Shown piece after piece: positions 18,362 to 29,115 of a stretch of 64,000 nt of DNA; position 1 is the stretch's first letter; every line of letters begins with the position of its first letter. The stretch lies in the NCBI RefSeq assembly GCF_003254475.1, contig NZ_QFYQ01000001.1:496001-560000 (forward strand), read 5' to 3'. Made by a program: the position numbers and the translations under genes. A model generated the notes under the pieces. It worked only from the letters and a program-made list of their open reading frames with translations, had not been told where the DNA came from and searched no databases. The DNA is from Phenylobacterium soli. Its GTDB lineage: Bacteria > Pseudomonadota > Alphaproteobacteria > Caulobacterales > Caulobacteraceae.

Positions 18362-18416
18362 GGGTTCGAGAGAAATCCTCATCCGCCTGTTCGACTGGAG
18401 AGGATTTCGGAAACCC
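18362..18416 (+). promoter_or_regulatory. Stem-loop in the pnp leader
   Basis: GAAATCCTC (18372-18380) and GAGGATTTC (18400-18408) form a perfect 9-base stem, extended by GGGTT (18362-18366) with AACCC (18412-18416). It lies 57 bases before the pnp ATG in the 259-base rpsO-pnp gap. In enterobacteria the pnp leader hairpin is cut by RNase III and then bound by PNPase; the same logic could apply here (inference). The rest of the gap (18214-18361) shows no convincing gene. Confidence 0.55.
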
Positions 18417-18472
18417 GACGCCCTGTCCGCCCCCGCGAGGAATCCGCCCGCGGGATGAGAAAGAAACCGAAA

Positions 18473-20620
<2,148 letters not shown>

Positions 20621-20652
20621 GGCCCGGCAGGTTTCACAGCCTGAACGACCAG

Positions 20653-20688
20653 AGGGCGGCTGGAGCGATCCAGCCGCCCTTTCGTTTT
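20653..20688 (+). terminator. Intrinsic terminator after pnp
   Basis: AGGGCGGCTGGA (20653-20664) and TCCAGCCGCCCT (20669-20680) form a perfect 12-base stem with a GCGA tetraloop; TTCGTTTT follows. Confidence 0.9.
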
Positions 20689-20719
20689 CTTCCCGCCGTC
20701 AGGGAGGACAGGCGCAAAC

Positions 20720-20744
20720 AAAAAGGCCCGCCTTGCGGCGGGCC
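20720..20744 (-). terminator. Intrinsic terminator after dnaA
   Basis: GGCCCGCC (20725-20732) pairs with GGCGGGCC (20737-20744) around TTGC. Read on the minus strand it is followed by TTTTT (20724-20720), about 33 bases after the dnaA stop. Confidence 0.85.
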
Positions 20745-20776
20745 CCTCGTTACTCTCCTCAAACTCTAGTCGGTCG

Positions 20777-22249
20777 TCAGCCGCGCAGCTTGCGCATCAG
20801 GACGTCGATGTCGCGGGCGATGGTTGCGTCCTCGGTCTTCAGCGCCTCGATGCGGCGCACGGCGTGCAGCACGGTGGTGTGGTCGCGCCCGCCGAAGCGG
20901 CGGCCGATGTCCGGCAGCGACCGCGTGGTGATCTGCTTGGCGAGCCACATGGCCACCTGGCGCGGCCGGGCGACGGCGCGGGCGCGGCGCTCGGAGATCA
21001 GGTCGGCCTGCTTGAGGCTGTAGTGCTCGGCGACGGTCTTCTGGATCATGTCCACGGTCACGCGGCGCTCATTGCAGCTCAGGTGCGGCCGCAGGATCGA
21101 CTGGGCCTCGTCCAGGGAGAGGTTGGCCACCTGGGGCCCCACGCGGGCCACCAGGGTGTTCAGGGCCCCTTCCAGCTCGCGCACGCTGTCCGTGAAGCGG
21201 TCGGCGAGGAACTGGAGCACGTCGGGCCGCGCGTCGGGCTTGAAGCCGCCCTGGAGGGCCAGGGTGGCCAGCTTGCGCTGCAGGATGCCAAGGCGCAGCG
21301 TCCGGTCGGCCGGCTCGATGCCGCAGACCAGGCCCGCCTGCAGGTGCGAGCGCAGCCGGGGCTCCATCTCGGAGATCTCGGTGGGCGAGCGGTCGGCGGT
21401 CATCACCACGCGGCGGCCGTCCTCGACCAGCGAGATGAGCGTGTGGAACAGCTCCTCCTGGGTGGTCGGCTTGCCGGCGACGAAATGGACGTCGTCGATC
21501 AGCAGCAGGTCGGCGTTGCGCAGCTCTTCCTTGAACTGGGCGGTCTGGCGGTCCTGCAGGGCGCGCACGAAGGTCGAGGTGAACCGCTCGGCGGTCAGAT
21601 AGACCACGCGCTTGGACGGCTCGTTGCGGATGGCCTCCCAGGCGAGCGCGTTGAGGAGGTGCGTCTTTCCGAAGCCATAGGGCCCGTGGAACATCACCGG
21701 GTTGAAGTGGCCGTCGGCCCAGGACGCCACGCGGCGCGCCACGGCGAAGGCGAATTCGTTGGCGGGACCCGCCACGAAGGTGTCGAAGGTGAAGCGTTCC
21801 TGCAGGCCCAGCAGGCGGCCCTGGCGGGCGGCCACAGGGGCGGCTTCGGCCTCCACCTCGAAGATCGCCGGCGCGGCGGCTACGGCGGCCGCGCCGCCGC
21901 CGTTGGCGGCCAGCGGCGCGCCCATCGGCGCGGCCATGGCGCCGGCGGAATCCATCTCCATGCGAGATTTCAGGTCCAGACGACGACCCATCGGATCGTG
22001 TTGCGCCCACAGCTCGCCGATACGACGCCAGGCATGCCGACGGATCCAGTCCCGGGCCACGCCGGTGGCCGCCACCAGGCACACATCGTCACCGCTTTCG
22101 CGCAGCGACGCCTGGCCCAGCCAGGACCCGAACGTCGCCTCGCCCAGCTCGTGCTTGAGCACCTGGCACGTCTTCGTCCACACGGCCGTAGCCGGAGCGC
22201 CAGCCATAGCTCCCGCAGCCCCCCCGCTCATCATCCTTGCCAACCCCAT
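20777..22249 (-). CDS. dnaA: Chromosomal replication initiator DnaA
   Basis: AAA+ initiator, about 490 residues: domain I (VWTKTCQVLKHELGEATFGSWL), a short variable domain II, AAA+ domain III with Walker A GPYGFGKT and Walker B LLLIDDVHF, and DNA-binding domain IV with the signature RRFGGRDHTTVLHAVRRIE. It strongly resembles Caulobacter DnaA from memory. The start is unclear: TTG 22261 or ATG at 22249, 22234 or 22231 are in frame; 22249 gives the length closest to Caulobacter. It has its own promoter region with GANTC sites and a terminator on each side. Confidence 0.95.
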   Translation of the reverse strand: MGLARMMSGGAAGAMAGAPATAVWTKTCQVLKHELGEATFGSWLGQASLRESGDDVCLVAATGVARDWIRRHAWRRIGELWAQHDPMGRRLDLKSRMEMDSAGAMAAPMGAPLAANGGGAAAVAAAPAIFEVEAEAAPVAARQGRLLGLQERFTFDTFVAGPANEFAFAVARRVASWADGHFNPVMFHGPYGFGKTHLLNALAWEAIRNEPSKRVVYLTAERFTSTFVRALQDRQTAQFKEELRNADLLLIDDVHFVAGKPTTQEELFHTLISLVEDGRRVVMTADRSPTEISEMEPRLRSHLQAGLVCGIEPADRTLRLGILQRKLATLALQGGFKPDARPDVLQFLADRFTDSVRELEGALNTLVARVGPQVANLSLDEAQSILRPHLSCNERRVTVDMIQKTVAEHYSLKQADLISERRARAVARPRQVAMWLAKQITTRSLPDIGRRFGGRDHTTVLHAVRRIEALKTEDATIARDIDVLMRKLRG

Positions 22250-22389
22250 CGAACCCGCCAACCAGTCCGGGACCCCTCGCCCCGGCCGGCTTTTCTCAAG
22301 ACAAACAGACGCTTACTCCGGGAACAGATGTGTTCGCCGGCGCCCAGGTTTAAGCCCGGGATCACTCAAAGACGCCTGTAAGACCGCTG

Positions 22390-22417
22390 AGACTAGTCGG
22401 GGCCAGTGGCCGGTCAA
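22390..22417 (-). promoter_or_regulatory. Candidate dnaA promoter
   Basis: On the minus strand, TTGACC (22417-22412) and TAGTCT (22395-22390) are separated by 16 bases. The GATTC site begins five bases upstream of the -35 box. Transcription would start near 22383. The -10 box is poor, so confidence is limited. Confidence 0.4.
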
Positions 22418-22558
22418 CGGGGATTCTTAGCGGCCCCGGTTGATATTTTCATTGACTCGCGAGGAGCCCTTTTTCGGCCAAGGGAAACGCCAAATTTTCG
22501 AACTTCGAGTGGGTAGTTTGGCCGCACGCGTCGCACCCAAAGCGGCGCCGTAGGCAAC

Positions 22559-22586
22559 AAAAAAGGCGCCCCGGAGGACGCCTTTT
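22559..22586 (-). terminator. Intrinsic terminator after rpsT
   Basis: AAAAGGCG (22561-22568) and CGCCTTTT (22579-22586) form an 8-base stem; on the minus strand a run of T (22564-22559) follows. It isolates rpsT from dnaA. Confidence 0.85.
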
Positions 22587-22641
22587 CGAAGCCAAATTCC
22601 TAGCGGAGCAGCGGGGTAAACTCCCGCCGCCCGACGCCGGT

Positions 22642-22911
22642 TCAGGCCGCGGAGAGCTTCTTCAGCTGGGCCGCCAGACGCGACACCTTCCGCGAGCCGG
22701 TGTTCCTGTGCAGCACGCCCTTGGTGACCGCGCGCATCAGCTCCGACTGGGCTTGGATGAAGGCCGCCTTGGCCTTGTCGACGTCACCGGCGGTGACCGC
22801 CTCGTCGAAGTTGCGCAGGAAGGTGCGGACGCGCGAACGGCGCGACTTGTTGACTTCGGTGCGGCGGGCGATCTTGCGGACCGCCTTTTTGGCGCCGGGC
22901 GTGTTGGCCAT
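22642..22911 (-). CDS. rpsT: 30S ribosomal protein S20
   Basis: An 89-residue, Lys/Arg/Ala-rich protein that binds 16S rRNA. The start [35 protein letters not shown] and the middle [31 protein letters not shown] are standard S20. It is a monocistronic unit with a good promoter, a hairpin in its leader and its own terminator. It lies next to dnaA as in Caulobacter. Confidence 0.96.
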   Translation of the reverse strand: MANTPGAKKAVRKIARRTEVNKSRRSRVRTFLRNFDEAVTAGDVDKAKAAFIQAQSELMRAVTKGVLHRNTGSRKVSRLAAQLKKLSAA

Positions 22912-22938
22912 CGTCTGAGCTTCTCACAAAAACGGACG

Positions 22939-22957
22939 CGCCCGGCAGAACCGGGCG
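22939..22957 (-). promoter_or_regulatory. Hairpin in the rpsT leader
   Basis: CGCCCGG (22939-22945) and CCGGGCG (22951-22957) pair over seven bases around CAGAA. On the minus strand GTTTTTG follows a few bases later, before the ATG at 22911. It may be an attenuator or a site for S20 autoregulation (inference). Confidence 0.4.
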
Positions 22958-22974
22958 TGAAATTCGGAGGCGCG

Positions 22975-23003
22975 GATATACGCAAGGACCGGCCCCCGGT
23001 CAA
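22975..23003 (-). promoter_or_regulatory. rpsT promoter
   Basis: On the minus strand TTGACC (23003-22998) and TATATC (22980-22975) are spaced by exactly 17 bases, a strong sigma70-like match. The leader to rpsT would be about 57 bases. Confidence 0.7.
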
Positions 23004-23028
23004 TGGCCGTGCGCGCATTCTTGGCCAT

Positions 23029-23610
23029 TCAGTCGACGCCCGTGAAAGTCCGCCACGCCGGATGGGCGGCGACCAGGTCGGCCATCCGCTGATAACCGGC
23101 CGCTCCGGGGTGGGCGCCGTCCCAGTCCGCCGCCTCGCGGACCCACAGGCCGTCGGCGGCCAGCGGGCGGAAGACGTCGATGAAGGGCGCCTGCAGCCGC
23201 GCGGCCAGGACCTTCAGGTGCTCGTTCAACTCCTCCGCCCGGACCACCACGTCAGGCTCGGCGGTGGGCGGCGGGCCGACCATCAGCACCGGCGCCAGCC
23301 GGGCCGCCTCGGTGAGCATGGCGCGGGCGTTCAGCAGGGACTTGGCGGTCGGCACCCGCAGCGCGCCGTCCTCCAGGTTGCAGTCGTTGCAGCCGAAGGA
23401 GAACACGATCCGCATCGGCTCGTGGTCGACCATCCGCGGCAGGGCCTCGGCCCGCCAGCGCGCGGCGATGTCGGCGCTCGTCTCGCGTCGAACGCCGAGG
23501 TTGTAGAGGGTGATCTCGCGCCGGCCCGCCAGGGCGCGGCCGATCCAGCCCAGATGGTCGGGATCGCCGGCGCCGATGACGAAGCTGTCGCCGAAGGCGA
23601 GGATCCGCAC
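23029..23610 (-). CDS. SGNH/GDSL-type hydrolase
   Basis: A 193-residue esterase-like protein with the four SGNH blocks: GDSF with catalytic Ser9, Gly in NLGVRRETSADI, Asn in FGCNDCN, and the Asp/His pair in DWDGAHPGAAGY. There is no signal peptide, so it is probably cytoplasmic. Substrate unknown (lipid, sugar ester or thioester). It starts three bases after the crotonase stop, so the two probably form one operon. Confidence 0.85.
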   Translation of the reverse strand: MRILAFGDSFVIGAGDPDHLGWIGRALAGRREITLYNLGVRRETSADIAARWRAEALPRMVDHEPMRIVFSFGCNDCNLEDGALRVPTAKSLLNARAMLTEAARLAPVLMVGPPPTAEPDVVVRAEELNEHLKVLAARLQAPFIDVFRPLAADGLWVREAADWDGAHPGAAGYQRMADLVAAHPAWRTFTGVD

Positions 23611-23613
23611 CGA

Positions 23614-24390
23614 TCAGCGGCCCGTGAACTTGGGCGGACGCTTGTCGATGAAGGCGGCCATGCCTTCCTTCTGGTCCTCGAAGGCGAAGAGCGAGTGGAA
23701 CAGCCGCCGCTCCATGGCCACGCCCGTCGTCAGGGTGGTTTCGTAGGCCGCCTCGACCAGCTCCTTGTTCATCATCACGGCCAGCGGAGACTGGCCGGCG
23801 ATCTTCCTGGCCGCGGCCAGGGTCTCCTCCAGGAGCTTGTCGGCGGGCACGATGCGCGAAACGAGGCCGGCGCGCTCGGCCTCGGACGCGTCCATCATCC
23901 GGGCGGTCAGGATCATGTCCATGGCCTTGGACTTGCCGACGAGGCGGGTCAGGCGCTGGGTGCCGCCGATGCCCGGCATGACGCCGAGATTGATCTCGGG
24001 CTGGCCGAACTTGGCGGTCTCCGCGGCGATGATGAAGTCGCAGAGCATGGCGAGCTCGCAGCCGCCGCCGAGCGCATAGCCGGCCACCGCGGCGATGATC
24101 GGCTTGCGGAACTGCTCGATCCGGCGCGCGCCCTTGGTGAAGAAGTCGAGGGCGAACATCTGGGCGTAGGTCTTGTCCGACATTTCCTTGATGTCGGCGC
24201 CGGCGGCGAAGGCGCGGTCCGAACCGGTCAGCACCACGCAGCCGACGGCGGCGTCCGCTTCGGCCGCGTCGAGGGCGGCGCAGAGCTCGTCCAGCAGCTG
24301 GGAGTTCAGGGCGTTCAGCGCCTCCGGCCGGTTCAGCCGGATCAGGGTGACGCCGTCTGTCGTCTCGACGAGTAGGGTCTCGAAGGCCAT
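23614..24390 (-). CDS. Enoyl-CoA hydratase (crotonase)
   Basis: Hydrates 2-enoyl-CoA in fatty-acid beta-oxidation. At 258 residues it has the oxyanion-hole segment [10 protein letters not shown] and both catalytic glutamates: E112 in [13 protein letters not shown] and E132 in [19 protein letters not shown]. These are the residues of true hydratases of the FadB/PaaF type. It lies upstream of the SGNH hydrolase; the TraB-like gene is 38 bases upstream of it on the same strand. Confidence 0.92.
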   Translation of the reverse strand: MAFETLLVETTDGVTLIRLNRPEALNALNSQLLDELCAALDAAEADAAVGCVVLTGSDRAFAAGADIKEMSDKTYAQMFALDFFTKGARRIEQFRKPIIAAVAGYALGGGCELAMLCDFIIAAETAKFGQPEINLGVMPGIGGTQRLTRLVGKSKAMDMILTARMMDASEAERAGLVSRIVPADKLLEETLAAARKIAGQSPLAVMMNKELVEAAYETTLTTGVAMERRLFHSLFAFEDQKEGMAAFIDKRPPKFTGR

Positions 24391-24428
24391 GGCCCGCTCC
24401 TAAGGGTCTTGTCTTTGTCCTTCGCCGC

Positions 24429-25310
24429 TTAAGGCCCCTCGACCGAATAGCCAAGCGCCCGCAGGCGGGCCGGCAGGCCCTGGGCTCCGATCAGGTGGCC
24501 GACGCCGACCACCACCACCGTGCGGCCGTGACCCTTGAGCCGCTCCTGCAGGGTGGCGATCCAGCGTTCGTTGCGGTCGGTCACCATGCGCCGGAAGAGC
24601 GACGGAGAGGCCTTGCGCAGCGGATCGATGGCCTCGCGCTCGAGGACGGGGATGTCGGACCGGTTCCAGGCCCGCACCAGCACCTCGAACTCGTCCGGCT
24701 TGTCCTCCATCTCCTTCAGCGTCTCGCTGAGGGAGGCGATCTGGTCGGGGATCGGCGTCTGGCTGAACATCTGCAGCTGCTCGGCCGGGGTCTCGAAGGC
24801 GCGCCGCTGCGCTTTAGCCGGGGCTTCCGCCGCCAGCGTCTGCTCCACGCCGGACCCCGTCGCCGCGCCGGCCTTGCGATAGGCCGCGCCGGCCAGCGCC
24901 ACCTCGGCCAGCCAGGGCTGCAGCCGGTCGAGCAGGGAGGGCGCGAGGTCGTAGGCCTGGGCGATGCGCATCATCCGCGCGGCGTCGGCAGCGGGCATCA
25001 TCTTGAACAGCGACTTGTCCGGGGCCAGCAGGCCGAGCTGGCTCGCGAGCCGCGCAGTCTCGGTTTCGGTGGAGACGTCCACCGGCAGCTCGAACCAGAC
25101 GTCGTCGGCGTGGGCGAGGGCCGACTTCAGCTCCGGCGGCTGCCAGTCGAGCCCCGGCGGCAGGACGTGGATCGAGCCGAACAGCACGATCTCGGAATCC
25201 TTGTCCCTGACCACCCAGACCGGCGGCCGGGCCCACACCGGTCCGGCGACCACGAGGGTCGCGACCGCGCCCACGACGGCGGCCCAGACGGCGCGGGACG
25301 GGGATTTCAT
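24429..25310 (-). CDS. TraB/GumN family protein
   Basis: Secreted or periplasmic protein with a signal peptide (MKSPSRAVWAAVVGAVATLVVAGPVWA). Family motifs are GSIHVLP near the N-terminus and VGVGHLIGAQGLPARLRALGY at the end, the two glycine-histidine segments of the TraB fold, proposed to be a metalloprotease-like domain. The start is ATG 25310 (293 residues); GTG 25322 overlaps the mutM stop as GTGA and is an alternative. Probable operon mutM-traB. Confidence 0.85.
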   Translation of the reverse strand: MKSPSRAVWAAVVGAVATLVVAGPVWARPPVWVVRDKDSEIVLFGSIHVLPPGLDWQPPELKSALAHADDVWFELPVDVSTETETARLASQLGLLAPDKSLFKMMPAADAARMMRIAQAYDLAPSLLDRLQPWLAEVALAGAAYRKAGAATGSGVEQTLAAEAPAKAQRRAFETPAEQLQMFSQTPIPDQIASLSETLKEMEDKPDEFEVLVRAWNRSDIPVLEREAIDPLRKASPSLFRRMVTDRNERWIATLQERLKGHGRTVVVVGVGHLIGAQGLPARLRALGYSVEGP

Positions 25311-25318
25311 GCGCGAGC

Positions 25319-26182
25319 TCACTTCTGGCAGGTCGGGCAGTAGAAGGTGGAGCGGCCGGCCTGGACCTTGCGGGCGATGACGCCCGGGCAGCCGTCGTTC
25401 GGGCAGGGCCGCCCTTCGCGGTCGTAGACGCGGAAGCGGTGCTGGAAATAGCCGAGTGCGCCGTCAGCCTGGGCGTAGTCGCGCAAGGTGGAGCCGCCGG
25501 CGCGGATCGCCTCGGCCAGGACGTCCTTGATCGCCGTCACCAGCGGCCCGAGCCGCGCGGCCGAGATCCGTCCCGCAGGCTTGAAGGGCGAGATGCGCGC
25601 CCGATGCAGGGCCTCGCAGACGTAGATGTTGCCGAGGCCGGCGACGATCCGCTGGTCGAGGAGGAGGGTCTTGGGCCCCTGCTTGCGGCCGGCGAAGGCG
25701 TGCTTCAGATGCGCCGCGTCGAAGGCGTCGGACAGGGGCTCAGGGCCGAGCCCCGCAAACCAGGGGTGCAGGTCGAGGGTGGCGGTGTTGACCAGGCCCA
25801 TGAAGCCGAAGCGGCGGGGGTCGTAGTAGGTGACGCGCGCGCCGGCGTCGGTCTCGAAGACCACGTGGGCGTGCCTGGGGTCGGGATCGGGCGCGTAGTG
25901 GAAGTGGCCCGGGCGCTCCTCGCCCTCGGCCCGGGCGATCTCGAAGCGCCCGCTCATGCCGAGGTGCATGACGAGGGTGTCCTCGCGGTCGAGGCGGGCG
26001 AGCAGGTACTTCGCGCGCCGCTCCAGCCTGAGGATGCGGGCGCCGGTCAGCTCCTGGACGAAGTTGTCGGGAAACGGGAAGCGCAGGTCCGGCCGGCGGG
26101 CCTCCACGCGGGCCAGCCGCTGGCCCTCGAGCACCGGGGCCAGGCCGCCGCGCACGGTTTCGACCTCGGGAAGTTCAGGCAT
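25319..26182 (-). CDS. mutM: Formamidopyrimidine-DNA glycosylase
   Basis: Bifunctional base-excision repair glycosylase for 8-oxoguanine and formamidopyrimidine. The start PELPEVETVRGG places the catalytic Pro2 and Glu3 at the mature N-terminus, which fixes the start at ATG 26182. The C-terminal zinc finger has its four Cys in CPNDGC and CPTCQK. The 287 residues fit the family. It is divergent from ubiE, 64 bases away. Confidence 0.96.
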   Translation of the reverse strand: MPELPEVETVRGGLAPVLEGQRLARVEARRPDLRFPFPDNFVQELTGARILRLERRAKYLLARLDREDTLVMHLGMSGRFEIARAEGEERPGHFHYAPDPDPRHAHVVFETDAGARVTYYDPRRFGFMGLVNTATLDLHPWFAGLGPEPLSDAFDAAHLKHAFAGRKQGPKTLLLDQRIVAGLGNIYVCEALHRARISPFKPAGRISAARLGPLVTAIKDVLAEAIRAGGSTLRDYAQADGALGYFQHRFRVYDREGRPCPNDGCPGVIARKVQAGRSTFYCPTCQK

Positions 26183-26246
26183 GCCCGACGAACCTAGGCA
26201 TGGTCGGGATGGCGCGCCAGGGCCTTGAAGGCTATGAGGCTGACCC

Positions 26247-27005
26247 ATGACCGGACCCACCGCCACCTTCGGCTTCCGCGACGTGGACCCCGAGGCCAAG
26301 CCGGGCCTCGTGCGCGGCGTCTTCGACCGCGTGGCCGGCCGCTACGACCTGATGAACGACCTGATGAGCGGCGGGGTGCACCGGCTGTGGAAGGACGCGG
26401 TCGCCGCCCGGCTGAACCCGCAGCCCGGCGAGACCATCGTCGACTGCGCCGGCGGCACCGGCGACATCGCCCGGCGCGTCGCCAAGCTGGCCCGCCAGGC
26501 CAAGGCGCGGCGAGGCGGCCCCGACGCCAAGGTGGTGATCGTCGACTACAACGCCGAGATGATCATGGCCGGCCGCGAGCGCGGCTCGGAGCCAGAGATC
26601 GCCTGGGCGGTCGGCGACGCCCAGCGCCTGCCGCTGCCAGACGCCAGCGCCGAGGCCTATGTGATCGCCTTCGGCATTCGCAACGTGACCGACATCTCCA
26701 AGGCCCTGCGGGAGGCGCGCCGCGTGCTGAAGCCCGGCGGGCGGTTCCTGTGCCTGGAGTTCTCGCGGCCCACCACCGAGGCGCTGCGCAAGCTCTACGA
26801 CGCCTATTCCTTCAAGGTGATCCCGGAGATCGGCCAGCGGGTCGCCGGCGACCGCGACTCCTACCAGTACCTCGTCGAGAGCATTCGACGTTTTCCCGAC
26901 CAGAAGCGTTTCGCCGCCATGATCAGCGAGGCGGGCTTCAAGTTCGTGGACATCACCAACTTCTCGGGCGGGGTGGCGGCCCTGCACACCGGGCGGGCGC
27001 TCTGA
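26247..27005 (+). CDS. ubiE: Ubiquinone biosynthesis C-methyltransferase UbiE
   Basis: SAM-dependent methyltransferase for the ubiquinone ring. The 252 residues include the UbiE signature [18 protein letters not shown], the SAM motif [11 protein letters not shown], and [24 protein letters not shown]. ubiB follows after four bases, and this pair is common in alphaproteobacteria. The divergent mutM-ubiE arrangement near the origin also occurs in Caulobacter relatives. Confidence 0.96.
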   Translation: MTGPTATFGFRDVDPEAKPGLVRGVFDRVAGRYDLMNDLMSGGVHRLWKDAVAARLNPQPGETIVDCAGGTGDIARRVAKLARQAKARRGGPDAKVVIVDYNAEMIMAGRERGSEPEIAWAVGDAQRLPLPDASAEAYVIAFGIRNVTDISKALREARRVLKPGGRFLCLEFSRPTTEALRKLYDAYSFKVIPEIGQRVAGDRDSYQYLVESIRRFPDQKRFAAMISEAGFKFVDITNFSGGVAALHTGRAL

Positions 27006-27009
27006 GCCG

Positions 27010-28521
27010 ATGAGCGGGATCGGCGCTTTCGGTCGGCTCCTCGGCGCCGCCTGGGTCCTGGTGCGCAACGACGCCCTGCTGCCGGACGAGCTGGACGCCC
27101 TTTACTCCCAGCCCGTCCGAACCCTCTCGAAGACGCTTCGCCTGTTCGCCGGACGCGAGGCGCGCGTGGGGCGGCCCGGCGAGCGCCTGGCGCGCTCGCT
27201 CGAGCGGCTGGGGCCGGTGGCCATCAAGCTCGGCCAGCTCCTCTCCACCCGCGCCGACATCTTCGGCCGCCAATTCGCCGAGGACCTGTCGCGGCTGAAG
27301 GACCGCCTGCCGCCCTTCCCCACCGCGCTCGCCCGCGCCCAGATCGAGGCCTCTCTCGGTCGGCCGCTGGAGAGCGTCTTCGCGGCCTTCGGCGAGCCCG
27401 TCGCCGCCGCCTCCCTCGCCCAGGCCCACGAGGCGACCCTGCTGGACGGGCGCAAGGTGGCGGTGAAGGTGCTGCGGCCGGCGATCGAGCGCCGCGTCGC
27501 CGACGACGCCGAGGTGCTGGCCCTCGCCGCCCGGCTGGTCGACCGCTGGGCCCCGCCCGCCCGCCGACTGGAGCCGCGCGGCTTCGCGGCGACGGTCATC
27601 CGCGCCACCGAGCTCGAGCTCGATCTGCGGCTGGAAGCCGCCGGCGCCGACGAGCTCTGCGAGGTCATGGCCGAGGACGGCTACATGCGGGCGCCCGTCG
27701 TGATCTGGGAAGGCGTCGGCAAGCGGGTCCTGACCATGGAATGGGCCAAGGGCCGGCCGCTCTCCGAGCCGGACGCCCTGGAGCTGGAAGGCCTCGACCG
27801 CCGGGCCCTGGCCGAGAACCTGATCCGCGCCTTCCTGGCCCAGGCCCTCGACCACGGCGTCTTCCACGCAGACCTGCACGAGGGGAACCTGTTCGTCGCC
27901 GCCCCGGCCCAGCTGACGGCGGTGGACTTCGGCATCATCGGCCGGCTCGGCGCGCCCGAGCGGCGCTACCTGGCCGAGATCCTCTGGGGTTTCCTGCAGC
28001 GCGACTACGACAAGGTGGCCCGAGTCCACTTCGAGGCCGGCTATGTGCCGGAGCGCCACAGCGTGGCGGCCTTCGCCCAGGCGCTGCGGGCCGTCGGCGA
28101 GCCGATCTTCGGGCAGCCGGCCAGCGGCGTGCCGATGAGCCGCGTGCTGACCCAGCTCTTCGAGATCACCGCCCTCTTCGAGATGCGCCTGCGGCCTGAG
28201 CTCGTCCTGCTGCAGAAGACCATGATGACGGTCGAGGGCGTCGCCCGCCGGATCGACCCGGACCACGACATCTGGGCCGCCTCCGAGCCGGTCGTCCGGC
28301 GCTGGATCGCCCGCGAGCTCTCGCCCGCCAACCAGGTCCGCCGCTTCGCCGAGGACGCCAGGGCCGCGGTGAAGAGCCTCGCCCGCATGGCCGAGACCCC
28401 CTTCATTCGGGCCGAGCACGTGGTGGAGACCGAGATCCACCACCTCTCGCCCTGGCCCTGGGTCGCGCTCGGCGCCGTGCTCTCCGGCCTGGCGTTCCTG
28501 GCCGGGACGCTGCTGCGCTAG
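27010..28521 (+). CDS. ubiB: Ubiquinone biosynthesis protein UbiB (ABC1-type kinase-like)
   Basis: Atypical kinase/ATPase needed for coenzyme Q biosynthesis. The 503 residues show the KxGQ motif (AIKLGQLLSTRADIFG), the Ala-rich loop AAASLAQAHEA, the invariant KVAVKVLRP lysine, HADLHEGNLF and the DFG-like VDFGIIGRLG. A C-terminal membrane segment (WVALGAVLSGLAFLAGTLL) anchors it. It follows ubiE by four bases. Its stop overlaps the stop of the opposite lipoprotein gene by four bases (CTAG). Confidence 0.95.
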   Translation: MSGIGAFGRLLGAAWVLVRNDALLPDELDALYSQPVRTLSKTLRLFAGREARVGRPGERLARSLERLGPVAIKLGQLLSTRADIFGRQFAEDLSRLKDRLPPFPTALARAQIEASLGRPLESVFAAFGEPVAAASLAQAHEATLLDGRKVAVKVLRPAIERRVADDAEVLALAARLVDRWAPPARRLEPRGFAATVIRATELELDLRLEAAGADELCEVMAEDGYMRAPVVIWEGVGKRVLTMEWAKGRPLSEPDALELEGLDRRALAENLIRAFLAQALDHGVFHADLHEGNLFVAAPAQLTAVDFGIIGRLGAPERRYLAEILWGFLQRDYDKVARVHFEAGYVPERHSVAAFAQALRAVGEPIFGQPASGVPMSRVLTQLFEITALFEMRLRPELVLLQKTMMTVEGVARRIDPDHDIWAASEPVVRRWIARELSPANQVRRFAEDARAAVKSLARMAETPFIRAEHVVETEIHHLSPWPWVALGAVLSGLAFLAGTLLR

Positions 28522-29102
28522 GCCTCGTCGTCGCTGGAGCGGTGACGGCGGTCCGAACGGCTCGCCTCGCGCTTGGACTCGCGATCCTTCTGCTTGTCCC
28601 AGTAGGCGCGGCCCTCGTCGGGCTTGAACATCGTCCGCGGCGCCCCGTCCTTGTTGGCGACCGCGAAGACATTGGCCTTCGGATCGTAGAACAGGGTGTC
28701 GCCGTTGGCCCGCGTCAGGGTGAGGGTGCCGGCCGGCGGATGGTCGACGAAGGCGTGGGCCTTCTTCACGTACTGGTCGATGGAGCGGGCGCCGAAGGCC
28801 TCGCCGTTGCGCTCGTAGGAGCGCTCGGCGTTCTCCTCCGCCGAGAACCGCTTCGACGGCGACCACATCGGCTTGCCGTCGACGAGCTTCACCTCGTCCT
28901 TGCGATGGTCGACGCCCGGCTCCGCGCCGCGATCGCGGCTGGCATAGCCGCTCCGCTCGTCCGAGGCGCCGGCGGCAGGCGCCGCGCCCTGGCTCGCCGA
29001 CTTCGCATGCACGGCCGAGGGGCCGTTGTCGCAGGCGCTGAGCACCGCAGCGGCCGCGGAAATCCCCAGCGCCAACCCAAGCGCCGTCCTGAACCCAGCC
29101 AT
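28518..29102 (-). CDS. Lipoprotein with a toxin-like (BECR-type) C-terminal domain
   Basis: A 194-residue lipoprotein: signal peptide with lipobox LSAC (Cys24), a charged linker, then about residues 85-170 with the pattern N-A-x(5)-NGEAFGA...YVKKAHAFVDHPP-GTL...RANGDTLFYDPKANVFAV...DGAPRTMFKPD-(x)4-YW. This layout resembles the colicin D/EndoU-like domain that ends bacterial polymorphic toxins and phage-encoded nucleases, where the early motif is usually HFxKHG; here it is SYERNG. No immunity gene is visible. ATG at 29102 follows GGGAGAG; a TTG at 29126 would fall across the promoter. An SOS box lies upstream. Confidence 0.7.
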   Translation of the reverse strand: MAGFRTALGLALGISAAAAVLSACDNGPSAVHAKSASQGAAPAAGASDERSGYASRDRGAEPGVDHRKDEVKLVDGKPMWSPSKRFSAEENAERSYERNGEAFGARSIDQYVKKAHAFVDHPPAGTLTLTRANGDTLFYDPKANVFAVANKDGAPRTMFKPDEGRAYWDKQKDRESKREASRSDRRHRSSDDEA

Positions 29103-29115
29103 CTCTTCTCTCCCG

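Larger units (their letters stand above)
22250..22641 (-). promoter_or_regulatory. dnaA-rpsT gap: regulatory region, no gene seen
   Basis: This stretch of about 380 bases holds the rpsT terminator, a candidate dnaA promoter, two GANTC sites (GATTC 22422-22426; GACTC 22454-22458) and a leader of about 120 bases. I see no ORF with a ribosome site and no cluster of TTATCCACA-like DnaA boxes. In Caulobacter dnaA transcription depends on methylation of GANTC by CcrM, so the two sites are noteworthy. Confidence 0.6.

Noticed and set aside
18255..18458. 67-codon ORF in the rpsO-pnp gap
   Set aside because: No ribosome site, Arg/Ser-rich sequence without family, and it crosses the pnp leader stem; more likely non-coding.
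22250..22641. Chromosomal origin (oriC) beside dnaA
   Set aside because: No cluster of TTATCCACA-like boxes and no long AT-rich unwinding region; in Caulobacter oriC is also not next to dnaA.
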